From the NCBI GenBank assembly GCA_014529385.2, contig CM043961.1:14458978-14522977 (forward strand): a stretch of 64,000 nucleotides of DNA. Direction: 5' to 3'. How positions within the stretch are numbered: the stretch's first letter is position 1; each line of letters starts with the position of its first letter. Both the position numbers and the translations under genes were made by a program. This document shows, one piece after another, positions 53,526 through 64,000 of the stretch. Under the pieces are notes generated by a model. It ran no database searches, was not told the DNA's origin, and was given only the letters and a program-made list of their open reading frames with translations. Origin of the DNA: Adiantum capillus-veneris (lineage: Eukaryota; Streptophyta; Polypodiopsida; Polypodiales; Pteridaceae).

Positions 53526-54689
53526 TTAGAGGAATCTGCCGCTAAAAAAGAAATGGAATTTCAAGCTCTACAAATCAATAGTAGAACAATGGCCGCACAA
53601 ATCGCAAGTCTACAAAGTGCAGGGAAGCATTAAGGACAGGTACGAGTGCACATGGAGCCAGCAACAACGAATTTGGTTGGACTCGCCGAAGTATATGGGG
53701 GTCAAGATGAGTACGAGGATGATTCAGATGAACAGGAGGCACCAGATAGGTAGACGGATCAAATCGGCTCCAAAGACCAAGAGACAGAAGAAGATTCAGT
53801 CACGAAATTGGAAGAGCAGAGGCTGGCCGAGTAGATGGAAAAACAAACAGAAATGATATGGTACAAGGCTATGCAACTCGAAAAGGAGTTGCTACAAGGG
53901 CTTTCCAGATCGGGCAAAACAGCAGCAGAGCTACGGAAGGAATGGAATGCACCAATGTTACCCTATGCTCTGCTGAAGTACGAAACTCTAACACATCAAC
54001 GACAGCTCGAAAAAGAAGAAAAAGTGTCATTGTTTGAAGGAGAAGTACAGGATAGGGAACAGCAAAACAGAATAGTGGACAGCCAGCCAAAGTGGAGGCG
54101 TCAATGGCTATTAGATCATCCTAATAACCTGATCCACTTAGTCAACGCACCGCCTGAGCTGAGGAATGACAGAATGTTTTGCCACACTCCCCGAACATAC
54201 ACCTACAGCCAACATAAAGCACTACAGATCAGAAATCAGACATGGCTGAATTATCCAGTAATGCTAGGGCCAGTAGAGGGAGAGAGAATATCCGGTTCTT
54301 ACATGGTGAAAACCCTGCAGGGCGCCATAGCAGAATTCGGAGGCTCTCCTGACCTATCCTGCAAGATGCTATGTAAGATAGCTCGAACATTTTTGGCCTG
54401 TCTCACAGACTTCTCAGAAAGCTGGACATCATAGTATATGAATACTGAAAGAAGCATCTCAGAGTTGTCATATGATCTAAGTGGGCCACCGACAGAGCCA
54501 ATATTGTATGCCTATTTCAAACGGCTGATGTTTTTGCCAAGCTACCATCTCCAAACCTTTGAAGAAGCATTTTACACGGGCTTCTTCATGTACAAGTCAA
54601 AAAATTTTGGCCCATTAATGGCAAGTGAGTCTATGTGCTATGATGCGTTTCTACATCAAATCACCCAAGAAAGGCGACAACGACAATGA
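53526..54689 (+). pseudogene. Large LTR-element ORF, conserved C-terminal domain, copy B
   Basis: Same phase as the two previous sections, with stops at 53631 (TAA), 53751, 53832 and 54432 (TAG), ending at a TGA (54687). The domain from about 53835 matches copy A at 11380-12288: PKWR.QWL, LIHLVNAPPEL, FCHTPR, TWLNYPV, GSYMVKTLQGAI, PDLSCKMLCKIA, SYDLSGPPTE, MFLPSYHLQTFEEAFYTGFF. Together the three sections make one 1139-codon frame with six internal stops and no frameshift. The stop of the last part lies 35 bp before a PPT. Function unknown. Confidence 0.65.
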
Positions 54690-54724
54690 AGACAAAGACG
54701 ATCATGTCGTGGTAGACATGAATT

Positions 54725-54737
54725 AGGAGGGGGGGAG
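54725..54737 (+). promoter_or_regulatory. Polypurine tract
   Basis: AGGAGGGGGGGAG, directly before TGTTGGAGCC. Confidence 0.8.
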
Positions 54738-55200
54738 TGTTGGAGCCCCATTGGTCCAACTGTTGTAATGAGCCCATCTTGTAAAGAATATCAAATTCCA
54801 TTTTTCATGTCAAAGACGCCTTATCATTTTGATCCATTCGTCTGGATTATGTAAATATTAGTCAGTTAGTCAGGACTCAGATTTATTCCCACTTTGTAAT
54901 CACGAGCAAGAGAACCCCATGTACATTTTTGAGCTAAGGTGACTAAAGTATAAAAGTCACCTTAGAACCATTTTTTGGACAACATTTTTTTGAATATTAA
55001 TCCTGTGTCGTATGAGCCTGAGGGGGAGAGAGAGAGAGTGAGTGTGTCTTATCCTCTTCGCTACGCGCTTCTCCCTCACCGGATTCACGACGCGACCACA
55101 CCATCGCGATAGTCTCTCCGAGAGCTACGCGCCCACACCACGCATTCGTTGTTTTGAGTTAATCGCGATCAATTCTTCCTCGAGCTTGTTTTGCTTGTAA
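54738..55200 (+). repeat. 3' LTR start of the copy-B element
   Basis: It starts TGTTGGAGCCCC. AAGTATAAAAGTC near 54948 is a TATA box, with (GA)n at 55025. The end is not defined; no matching 5' LTR was found by eye upstream. Confidence 0.5.
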
Positions 55201-55690
55201 GTAGCACAAACGGTGTCTGTTTTCAATAATCAAGTGCTTCATGGAATGAGAAAGAGATTAGCTACACATAGATACTGATAAACTTAAGTTTCTCCCACTT
55301 TTGGATTATGACCTGTTGGTCTATCGCGACAGTATTCGAGATAGCTAGGGTTCAAATCTGGTGAGATTAGACTTATAGGTAAGTATGTCCTAGTGAGAGG
55401 ATGATGCCTAATAAGTTTGATGTGATTTCGAGTTCATTGGATGTGTAAACGGTGTTGTGAGCGTTTAGGGATAGAGTGGGTTGCATTCTACCAGGGTTAG
55501 TGATTGATGCATCATAAAAGTGCGTATGTGTAAATTGGTCTCAGCCTGACAAGCTAACGAGATTGCCTACGTGCACCTATGGGTTAGTCGTGTCATTGGA
55601 TGATAAGTATGTTGTCTGTGTCGTGCTCATGAGTATGAACAGGGGAGTAGTTTTGCCCTAAAACACCCAATATCCAAAAACAAAAGCAAT
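55201..55690. other. Non-coding stretch
   Basis: It contains a partial copy of the TCTATCGCGA palindrome (55319). Nothing else supported. Confidence 0.45.
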
Positions 55691-55691
55691 A

Positions 55692-57070
55692 ATGCAAAAA
55701 CAAGCTCTAGAGTTTGAAACAAAACCCAAGAAAACAAAGAAACTTGGGCAGGATCAAAGTGGAGAGCCTAAGTGGACCAAGGTAGAGAGAAAAGATAAGT
55801 ACAGAGATCTTAAGAAAACTCTGAGGGAAGTATGGACAACAGAAGTAGAGAGTGGCGAAGAAGAAAATGAGAAGAATGAGGACAAAATGAGTATACCATC
55901 CCACTACAGAGAGTTCACATACAAGACAAGAAGATAGTGATGATGCAACCTCTTTGAGAGCGAAAAGACAAGGAGTCTTACGATGGACCTGAGGATACAA
56001 AAAAGATAGACTTGGTAGAACCAAGACAAGAGCCACAATTAGCCTACATTGCAACGGATCTAAGTCTAGAAGAGGAAGAAAATCTCATAAGTCTTCTCAA
56101 GGAGTACAAGAATGTGTTCGCTTGGTCATACAAGGACTTGAAAGGAGTAGATCCTATGATACGTCAGCACACGGTTCTCTTAAAACCTGACACCAAGCTC
56201 GACAACAACCATACACATACAATGATACATTTGCTAAGCGCATCAAAGAGGAGATTGATAAATTAAAAGATGCTAAATTCATCTATGAGATAGAACATAC
56301 CGACTTGGTATCTCCCATTTTGGTGGTACCTAAAAAGAATGGTAAATTACGAGTGTGTGTGAATCTTAAGAAGGTTAATGCATCCATGATAAGGGATAAC
56401 TATCCCTTGCCTCTTACAGAGTGTGTCCTACATGAGTAGGCAAACAGACATACTCCTTCTTAGATGGGTTCTCATGCTACAACCAACTCGCGATTGCCCC
56501 TGAGGACCAAGACAAAATAGTATTTGCCACAAAATGGGGTATATACTCATATAGGGTGATGTCTTTTGGCTTGACCAATGCCCCAACAACATTGTAGTGA
56601 TTGATGGTACATGCCTTTAAGGAGTACTTGAGAATTTTCTTGGAAATGTACATGGGTGTCTTATGTGTACACTCTCTCTTGAGAGAGGAACATATTGAGC
56701 ACCTCTAAGAATGGTAGGACTTACCGGATCTGTCTTAACCCAAAAAAATGCATATTCATGGTTGAACAAGGCATAATCTTGGGACATATTGTCTCAAATA
56801 ATGGCATAACAACTAATCCGAATAAAATCAAGGTGATTGTAGAAATGCCTAGACCACAAAACGCAAAACAGGTACAATGCTTCATGGGCCACTGTGGGTA
56901 CTACAAGTGGTTTATACATATGTATGTAGTCATTGACCAACCCCTTTATAGAATTATAGTAGCCTTTGAATGGACGACAAAGTGTGAGGAATCATTTGAA
57001 AATTTGAAGAAAGCACTCATATCCGCTCTAGGATTGATAGCACCAGATTGGGAGAAGATTTTACATCCAT
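55692..57070 (+). pseudogene. Ty3/gypsy reverse transcriptase with mutated active site
   Basis: In several frames: an acidic and basic linker (55692-55937), IATDLSLEEEENLISLLKEY and FAWSYKDLKGVDP, AKRIKEEIDKL, VVPKKNGKLRVCVNLKKVNA, NYPLPLTECVL then a TAG, FGLTNAPTT, then LEMYMGVLCVHS where the catalytic YMDD is YMGV, and KKCIFMVEQGIILGHIVS. RNase H opens (FEWTTKCEESFENLKKAL) and breaks off near 57065 against copia Y in the opposite orientation. The enzyme cannot be active. Confidence 0.9.
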
Positions 57071-59638
57071 TTTCGTAAGATTTAAATCATGAGCAGCCAC
57101 AAGGCTCAAGACAAGCCTAATTGAGTTCATTTTTACAACAAGAGAAAATATTTCATTGAAATCAATACCTTTATTTTGAGAAAACCCTTTTACCACAAGC
57201 CTAGACTTGTACCTTTTCTTCCCACCTTCTTCTTTCTTCAGCTTGTACACCCATTTGTTCTGAAGTGCCCACTTACCTTGAGGAAACTCAACCAACTCCC
57301 ATGTTTGGTTGTGATGTAATGATTCCATCTCCACGTGCATGCTCTTTATCCATTCTTCTTTGGATTCGTGTGGCATAGCTTCCTCATATGATTCTGGATA
57401 TCCAGAATCTGAGATCAAGAGATGGTTGAAGGAAGGAATAAACCTTTGTGGAAGTCAACTTGCTCTTGTAGATCTTTGGGGAATAGGTTGAGGCTCATCA
57501 TTTGGTTGATGATGTTGTACGTTGTCACTGTTTGCACTCCTTGATTCTTCATCGTCCTCAAGATCCATGTACTCATCACTTGTTTCTTTTGTTTGTTTTC
57601 TTTCCAAGTAATCTTTGTACATATTATGTTCATTAAAAATTAAATCCCTAATTCTAAATATTGTACCATCAATAGGATTCCATAGGTGATACTCAAAGTC
57701 ACCTTTTCCATAGCCAATGAAGAAACACTTTTTGGACTTTTCATCTAGCTTTGATCTTAAGCTTATATCTATGTGCATAAAAGCCTCACACCTAAACACT
57801 TTGAAAAATGAATAATTCACCGGTTTACTTGTCCATGCCTCCTCTTGAACTCTCCCATCCAATGCCGTTGAGGGTGATCGGTTGATCAAATACACAGACA
57901 TACTTACTGCTTCTACCCAAAGCTCAAGCGGTAAGCCTGCATGTAGCCGCATGCTTCATGCTCGCTCCATGATTGTTTCATTCATCCTTTCAAAAATTCC
58001 ATTTTGTCCTCCATTGTCAAATTTGAGGCATTTAACCTTGGTACCTACTTCATTCTCCAGAAAGGCTTTCCACCTTTGAGATATGGAAAATACATTGGAT
58101 CTATTCTTCATGACATAAACCCATCTTTTTCTAGTTGCATCGTCTATGAATATTATATAGTACAGTGAGCCACCAAGGGATGGTGTACTTGTGGGACCCC
58201 AAACATCAAAATGAACCAATTCAAGCTTATTATTTTTTCTTTCATTTCCTGATTTTTGAAATTTTACCCTCTTTTGTTTACTATAAACAAAATCTTCACA
58301 GAACTCTAAGTGACCTTCTTTCAAACCTGGTAGAAGCTTCTTTGTTTGAAGGATTCGCATTCCTTTGGCACTCATATGCCCAAATCAATAGTGACACACC
58401 ACACTGTCAACTTCTATAGCTATTGCGCAAGTTGAAGATTGCGTGCTGACAGTGCACAAGGAAAGGTGTACCAACATTTTCTCCTTTGGCAACCACCAAA
58501 AATCCATTTGAGATCTTCCACTATTTGGAAATATTATGACTTTCATCATCCAATTGTCCTATAGAGATTACATTCTTGCGAAGAGAAGGAACATGCCTAA
58601 CATCTTTAAGCTTCCACTCATTTTCATTAGCAATTTTGACACGAACTGTACCTTTATCGACAATTTCACAAGCGTCTTCATCTCCCAAGTATACATACCC
58701 AAAATTACCTTTGGTGTAATCTTGGAAATGCTGCTTGTGTGGTGTCACATGGAATGAAGCCCCGGAATCTTCTATCAAAGAATTAGACACATTGTCTAAT
58801 GAGAGAAATAGAGTGTCTTGCTCTACTTTACCTGCCACATTGGCCTTCAATGTTGTCTTGTTGTCTTGAGACTCTGACTCCTTCTTCTTCTTGGACCATC
58901 AATCCTTCTTGATGTGGCCCTTCTTGACATAGTTCCAACATTCAAGAACTGACTTTGTGCGTGACTTGTTCCGCTTTGAGTGATTAAGACCCTTTTGTTT
59001 TTTAACCTCTCCTTAGACCTTCCTCTTGTTTCCACTAACAGCGTAGCACTTGATGATTTACCTGTGCTTCTCCTTCGCATTTATTTGCTTAGGAGAACAC
59101 CCACAAAATCATCAAACTTAAGAGTATTTGTGCCAGAGATAGAGTTACTTACAGCCATCACAAGGCTGTCCCAACTATCCGGTAGAGACGATAGTATATG
59201 GAGAGCTCGCACTTCATCATACAAATTGATTTTCACCAATTGATGTTGATTGATATTGGTGTTAACTTCATTTAGGTGTTCTGCAACTGAACCATTCTCT
59301 CACATCTTTAGATTGAACAAGAGATTCATGCGAAATACCTTATTGGACATCGATGGTTTGTCGTAGAGGCCATCAAAGTGACTTCATCAAGTCCTCCATG
59401 GTCTTCATCTCCAAAACATTGAAGGCCACCATTGACGCCAAGCTTAGCGGGATTTTTCCTAATGCCTTTAGATCAAGGACAATCCATGCTTCATCTGCCA
59501 TTGTTGCAGGTTTCTTTGCAAGACCGCCTAGTGGAAAATAAGGTCCTTCTAGTAGAGATGGTCTTCAATCTGCATCTTCCAGTGTTGGTAGTTCTTGCCA
59601 TTGAACTCTTTGATCTTCAGCTTCCCTTCCTTCGTCAT
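57060..59638 (-). pseudogene. Copia Y polyprotein, right copy
   Basis: From the ATG at 59638 (MTKEGKLKIKEFNGKNYQHW) the minus strand carries, with several stops and frameshifts: gag (to about 58860), protease (58850-58521, SLIEDSGASFHVTPHKQHF), integrase (58375-57455) and the first part of reverse transcriptase (57418-57060, NKWVYKLKKEEGG, RLVVKGFSQNKGIDF, LTKMDVK). Integrase has FDVWGPTSTPS and LKFDNGG, but joins straight to QNGIFERMNETIMERA; the missing segment is missing in the left copy too. A TGA replaces the arginine of MERARSMRLHAG in both. Reverse transcriptase stops where the opposite gypsy fragment begins. Confidence 0.9.
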
Positions 59639-59697
59639 TACTTTCACTCAATTCAGGGAATCCTTTCCTTGAGATACTTTAGCTACGAGCAAACCTT

Positions 59698-59709
59698 TCT
59701 CTGATACCA
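59698..59709 (-). promoter_or_regulatory. Primer-binding site of copia Y
   Basis: The minus strand reads TGGTATCAGAGA, one base from the tRNA-iMet site. Deleted in the left copy. Confidence 0.8.
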
Positions 59710-60420
59710 ATTTTTAGGAAATAGGATGTAGCTAAGTAGATAATTGAGTAGTTTACTTAATGGAGATAAATAATTTCTAGACATGAGAGATATAGAGTAG
59801 AGAGAGAGAGATAGAGAGCACATGATATATGTGGTTCACCCAATGTGGGCTACGTCCACGATAAAGTAGCCACTCAATGTCTTTAGTACTTCAAAACAAG
59901 AAGTAGATTGCAAAGGGATTATACCCTTTTGGAGCTCCCGCCTTGCTTCACTCTCACGACCTCACCTCAACTTCACAATGCACCACAATGCTTCACAATC
60001 CTTTTTTGTATGTAGAAGAGGCCTCCTTTTATAGGCCAAAAGGGCTACCCTCTCTCATGAGAGGCAATCGTGTATAGTCTCCCTTGTGTTGACAAGTCCG
60101 ACTTGGACTCTCCAATGTGCCCATGTGTGGCCTCCCTTGAGAAGACAAGTACGCCTTTGAATTCGGCCACTGGTCATTGACTTTTGACCACTAGCCATTA
60201 AATTTTGACCATCGATCATCGTCCATTGACTTTTGACCACCGATCATTGACTTTCAACCACCGGCTATTGACTACCGGCCACTAGCCAAATGATCGGCCA
60301 TTTTTTTACCACTTTCTGGCTGTCGTCCGGCAATAATATCCCGACCGTGAAAATTTTGGTTGCCGGCAAGTGATTTTTGTTCACAGACAATGGCTTCTCC
60401 TCATAACAAGGGCCTTACAA
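59710..60420 (-). repeat. 5' LTR of copia Y, right copy
   Basis: Upstream of the PBS, with a minus-strand TATA (CCTATAAAAGG near 60032) and GTCAATG/GGCCGGTGG-type repeats at 60170-60300. The outer end is uncertain; it may lie near 60405. The inner end (TTTCCTAAAAA) is not the usual CA. Confidence 0.55.
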
Positions 60421-60589
60421 ATGTGCGTTTTTAATACAAAAAATTACAAGGGGTAAATCAGGCTCCATACCAAACACATCTCGGCGGGGAGCAACACTAA
60501 AGCAGGAACTGACAAGGGTGCCATAGTTTGTAGAGGAATGAGGAGGACTAGGCAGTGTTGAGATGAGTTGTAGGAAATTGGCATATATT

Positions 60590-61435
60590 TCAAGCTTATT
60601 AGTTATCACTGTCTCTCCCTCTCTCTCACCCTCCCTCCATATCGATCTCTTTCAATCTGAGCACTAGCGCTCACTTGCAACAAAAGCAAGTGAGAGAGAG
60701 AGCGAGATGGAGGGAGGGAGAGAGAGTGATTGCTTCAAAAAAGTCAAGCGCTAGTGCTCTTTGGCAAAGAGAGGTTTGGAGAGTAGCTTTTTAAAAACAA
60801 CCGCCAAGCGGTAGTGCTTAAGAGAGATTAGGAGAGAGGGGGGATCATTAAGCCTTTGAAGGTATGCTCTCTCACCCTCTCCATCTCCTTCTTTCTCTCC
60901 CTATCTACCTTTCTTGTGAGAAAAGCAAGTGAGTGCTAGCACTCAGATTGGATTGTGCATGAGAGAGAAATAGAGAGAGATAGTGAGAGAGATTTTTTAA
61001 AAACGCGAGCACTAGTGCTCATTGCCAGAGAGAGGTTGGAGAGTAGCTTTCTCAACAAAAAACCAAGCGCTAGCGCTTAAGAGAGATGAGAGGAGAGGCT
61101 CTTTTGAATCTGCACATGAGAGATGAGGGGAGAGGAGCTTTTAAACTAAAAAAATCAAGCGCTAGCGCTTATTGATGCTTTTAGAAATGGAGAGGGAGGT
61201 AGAAGGCACCTATATAAAGGCATGGTGTGTGTGTTTTTTTGACTTTTTTAGTTTTTTTTGTTATTATCATTAGCCTTTGAACTTATGCTCTCTCACCCTC
61301 TCCATCTCCCTCTTTCCCTCCCTATCCCCCTCACTAGCGCTCACTTTTTTTACTCGCAAGTGAGGGAGATAGGGAGGGAAAGAGGGAGATGGAGAGGGAA
61401 TGAGATGGAGAGGGCGAGAGGGATATAAGATTTGG
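60590..61435. repeat. Hairpin module with eight AGCGCTAGCGCT-type palindromes, right copy
   Basis: Inverted copy of 36919-37775. Palindromes lie near 60660, 60747, 60805, 60930, 61005, 61064, 61158 and 61332, several between pyrimidine and purine mirror tracts. The count and order match the left copy. Confidence 0.75.
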
Positions 61436-61627
61436 GGCCACGAGCGTATTCTTGGGATGGGAGGCGAACCTCTAATGCCACTTCATTCCACTTCTAAGCC
61501 ACGGGTGACGGGCAGACAGTAGGTCACCATATTTTTTAGAAAGCCTAGGCAACTTGGTAAGCATGGGCAAGTTGGGAAAGAGCAAGAGATAGAGAAAGTA
61601 ATAAATGGGGATTGGGGATTGGGGAGA

Positions 61628-61698
<71 letters not shown>
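61628..61698 (-). repeat. (GA)n microsatellite
   Basis: About 33 GA units; the left copy has about 20 CT units at the matching place. Confidence 0.95.
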
Positions 61699-61704
<6 letters not shown>

Positions 61705-61799
61705 ATGGTGAGTGAAAGAGGGAAAGAGATACAGAGGGTGAGAGAACTCGTGCAGCAGCAATGTTCATAATGCATCAAACTTGAAAACTTCTAGATTTC

Positions 61800-62352
61800 C
61801 TTGGGTCATAAATCTTCAAGTACTAGCAAAAGTCTTAAGAACCTGGCAAAGCATCAAGAAAAACCTTCACAAGGAACTGTGAGAAATGACTTCACCTGCA
61901 AAAATAATTTTCTCATTTATATCCTTGACACTAGCAAGGAAAATGTCCATTTCATCTTCCTCATGCATAATCGTTGACTCCAGCTCTTTACACAGCAATG
62001 CAATTTTATTCTCATTGCAACTTGCATAAAGACCAGCCAAAATATCACAAGCCTGTTTTGCAATTTTGTTGAATGAATGTGGGGAGTAATAGTGCGCTTC
62101 ACAGAAAACGCAATCAATGCATGAGCTTGAGCATCTCTTATATCTCAACAAGCTTTCTCACCCATAAGCAAAACGGTTCTAACAATAGCAATCCTTGCAG
62201 GAAAACCTGCAACATCCTCAACATCGCATGTATCCATAGAACCGGGATGTACATCGATGCCCTGCACAATGTTCCAAACGCCCTTTGAGACAAGGTCATG
62301 TTGCATCACGTAAGCCTACATAGGGTAATTGTCCCCATCCAATCTGTCCTCA
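61800..62352 (-). pseudogene. Copia X2 gag fragment, right copy
   Basis: Inverted partner of 27105-27640. In shifting minus frames: LDGDNYPM, a TAG, AYVMQHDLVSKGVWNIVQG, VEDVAGFPARIAIVRTVLLM, DILAGLYASCNENKIALL, KELESTIMHEEDEMDIFLAS and VKDINEKIIFAGEVISHSSL. It ends before protease, so X2 was already truncated before the duplication. Confidence 0.75.
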
Positions 62353-62689
62353 ACACCTGATGTGAAAACTTCCCAAAAATACGAGAAACAAAGAGGGAAC
62401 AATAGGTGCTATATAGCACAAACCGTAGAAGACTGCAAGGGACCTGTTAGTTAAAAAATGGCACTGACAAAAATTCTGCACAAAATGACAAAATAGATGC
62501 ACAATACTATTTGTGGTGGAAACGAAGGCCGAAATAATCCCGAATAAAAAATTTGAGCAGACTAAGCTCTATGAGCTTATCCAAAGTATTTGTTGACCTA
62601 TTGATACTCGCGAAAGCTCACATAAATCGAAGAATGTGAGCAAGCATGTGATAGAGCTGTTTGTGGCTAAGCTCGGGAGGACGCAACAT

Positions 62690-62701
62690 GCTCTGATACC
62701 A
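62690..62701 (-). promoter_or_regulatory. Primer-binding site of copia X2, right copy
   Basis: The minus strand reads TGGTATCAGAGC, an exact tRNA-iMet site, after an LTR end CCTATTTCTAAAAAT like that of copia Y. Confidence 0.85.
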
Positions 62702-62702
62702 A

Positions 62703-64000
62703 TTTTTAGAAATAGGGTTGCACGGAAACGCACACGGCTTGGAGAAGATTGAAAAATCTCAAGACACACAACGAAGAGTGTATTATTTAGTGTGCACTTG
62801 AAAGATAAGGTAGCTCTAGAGTGATGGGCATATATACAATGCATGAGGGAAGAAACCTCCTTGTGAGGGGAAAATACCCCGATGGTCCGAAGTGTGTTCA
62901 CACACACATCACTACCACATGTACATGGTAACATTCGTAGTGGTCTGTTAGTCAAATAATTATGGAATGGTTCGTGATAACCACCTGAACGTGGTTGTCT
63001 GTAAGATACCAATATGCAAGAAGGAAAGTAGAACTGAGCACACCTTGTTGGTGTCTGCAATGAGAAAAGAACACACTTGGCCGTGGGATTCCATTGACAT
63101 ACCATCAGAAGATGCCTGGCTTGATTCGCTATAGGAGGATGATTGGATGAGAGAGGAGGATGGTACACCTATGCGAGGTACAATAAGATGCCCACTTTCT
63201 CTAAATAAACTTTTGGTCTGTCTTCTGCTACTGCATCTTTTGACATTTGTTTGTTGTGCAGGGGGTATGGAATGTGGGCATTCGTTTGTTTGGCAATTGC
63301 ACGTGCATTACACAAATGAGAATGACATTGTCATTCAGTATAGAGGTGATTGTGTTGGATTTCTTGGGGAGCCACATGGGCCGTATGATGACAATATTTG
63401 AGAGCAAGGAGGGTTCTCCGCCAAACTATGCACTGTTTTTTAAATGCAAGCCTGTCGACTGAGAGAGATACAGGAACGAGACAAGAGACATGCAAATGAA
63501 GTGGAGTGTGCGATTTTTTAAATAGGAACTTGCATTATGTGAGCAATGATCTTTTTTGTAGACGATTGTTTTTACCCGTCTTATGAAAAAATAGATATGC
63601 TTATTCTCAAGTACCCTGATCTTGTTTTAATAAGTGGAAATTTTCTTTTCATGTAAACCTTTCCGTGCATTGTGAGTGAGATATATGAACTTGTCTATTT
63701 TTTCAATTAGGTGGACATTTTGTATTCTTGTAACTTTTCTCTATAAACTTGTAGTCACTGTGGTTGTCCTTTCTTTGTAGTTGAGCTCACCAATTGCAAG
63801 ATCCCACCACTCACATCGTGATTCGTCCTCTCTCTCTCTCTCTCTCTCTCTCCTGAGCACAACCGCAACAATTCATAGGAGATAGCTAGTTGGATAGGAG
63901 TAAAGCAGGGTTACATGATTTTGGCCTTGGAGATTGCTGAGAATTGATATTAGAGAAATTACTAAAAAAACAACTATAGATTCCATCATTATTCTCTTTT
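62703..64000 (-). repeat. Copia X2 LTR, right copy, cut by the window edge
   Basis: Sequence upstream of the X2 PBS, matching the left arm from 26758 down to 19872 apart from the insertion. It has (CT)n at 63822-63852. The LTR would be at least 1.3 kb, long for copia; the outer end is not seen. Confidence 0.55.
62940..63401 (+). pseudogene. Captured gene-like fragment antisense in the X2 LTR, right copy
   Basis: The plus frame reads VVC, a TAG, SNNYGMVRDNHLNVVV, KESRTEHTLLVSAMRKEH, IDIPSEDAWLDSL, a TAG, EDDWMREEDGTPMRG, then a candidate intron of about 89 bp (GAG/GTACAATAAG to TTTGTTGTGCAG/GGG) and GMECGHSFVWQLHVHYTNEN to GEPHGPYDDNI. The first TAG is CAG in the left copy (VVCQSNKYG). The second TAG is shared. 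An overlapping frame (63247-63462) has more replacement differences between copies, so the frame given here is preferred. The family is not recognised. Confidence 0.4.

Larger units (their letters stand above)
57511..64000 (-). repeat. Right arm of the large inverted duplication
   Basis: It is the reverse complement of the left arm without that arm's three insertions, and it keeps all three empty sites. The inner limit is the word GATGTTGTA at 57511, matching AACATC at 47513. The outer limit is beyond the window. Confidence 0.9.

Noticed and set aside
51273-54689. Stop-codon reassignment as the explanation for the interrupted frame
   Set aside because: Stops of all three types occur in other decayed frames here, while intact frames end with normal stops; C-to-T decay is simpler.
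55345-55365. tRNA gene suggested by GGGTTCAAATC
   Set aside because: Only a T-loop-like word; no acceptor or D-arm partner at tRNA distance.

Overview
The window looks like nuclear DNA of a land plant with a large, transposon-filled genome. The reasons are Ty3/gypsy elements primed by tRNA-Asp-like or tRNA-iMet-like sites, Ty1/copia elements with plant-type gag and integrase, a hAT transposon, long (GA)n/(CT)n tracts and no clear single-copy host gene. A fern or another large-genome non-flowering plant is a guess at low confidence. Almost every coding signal belongs to a mobile element, most are decayed, and the elements are nested in one another.

Layout. 1-3550 (minus strand): the 5' end of an LTR element, with LTR, primer-binding site (PBS), a leader carrying four copies of a palindrome, and a gag-like ORF running off the left edge. 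It sits inside the RNase H region of an older gypsy element (3551 to about 9370, minus). 9380-10500 is G-rich low-complexity DNA. About 10640-12750 (plus) holds the 3' half of an element encoding an unrecognised coiled-coil protein. 13217-15690 (minus) is a gypsy gag-protease remnant. 15690-19870 is AT-rich and non-coding, with minisatellites.

19872-47513 and 57511-64000 are inverted copies of one composite: copia LTR plus gag fragment (X2), a hairpin-rich module, then a second copia element (Y). The right copy is nearly uninterrupted. The left copy has three clean insertions whose empty sites can be read in the right copy: a 5.6-kb LTR element with 131-bp LTRs (20983-26575, duplication ATCGG), an 8.9-kb gag-protease LTR element called B here (27925-36824, duplication CCTAC), and a 7.15-kb hAT transposon (38835-45988, duplication GTGGAAAC). 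The hAT carries, opposite to its transposase, a protein-kinase gene and a second unknown gene.

47514-57070 between the arms holds a protease fragment related to element B, a second leader with four copies of a different palindrome, a 1139-codon frame interrupted only by stop codons, its polypurine tract (PPT) and LTR start, and a dead gypsy reverse transcriptase.

Working together: autonomous relatives would supply reverse transcriptase and integrase for the non-autonomous elements. Several reading frames show stops but no frameshifts, and most of these stops could arise by C-to-T change. One such change, CAG to TAG, can be read directly between the two arms. Positions come from reading by eye and may be off by a base or a few bases. 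ORF starts are given at ATG where one exists.
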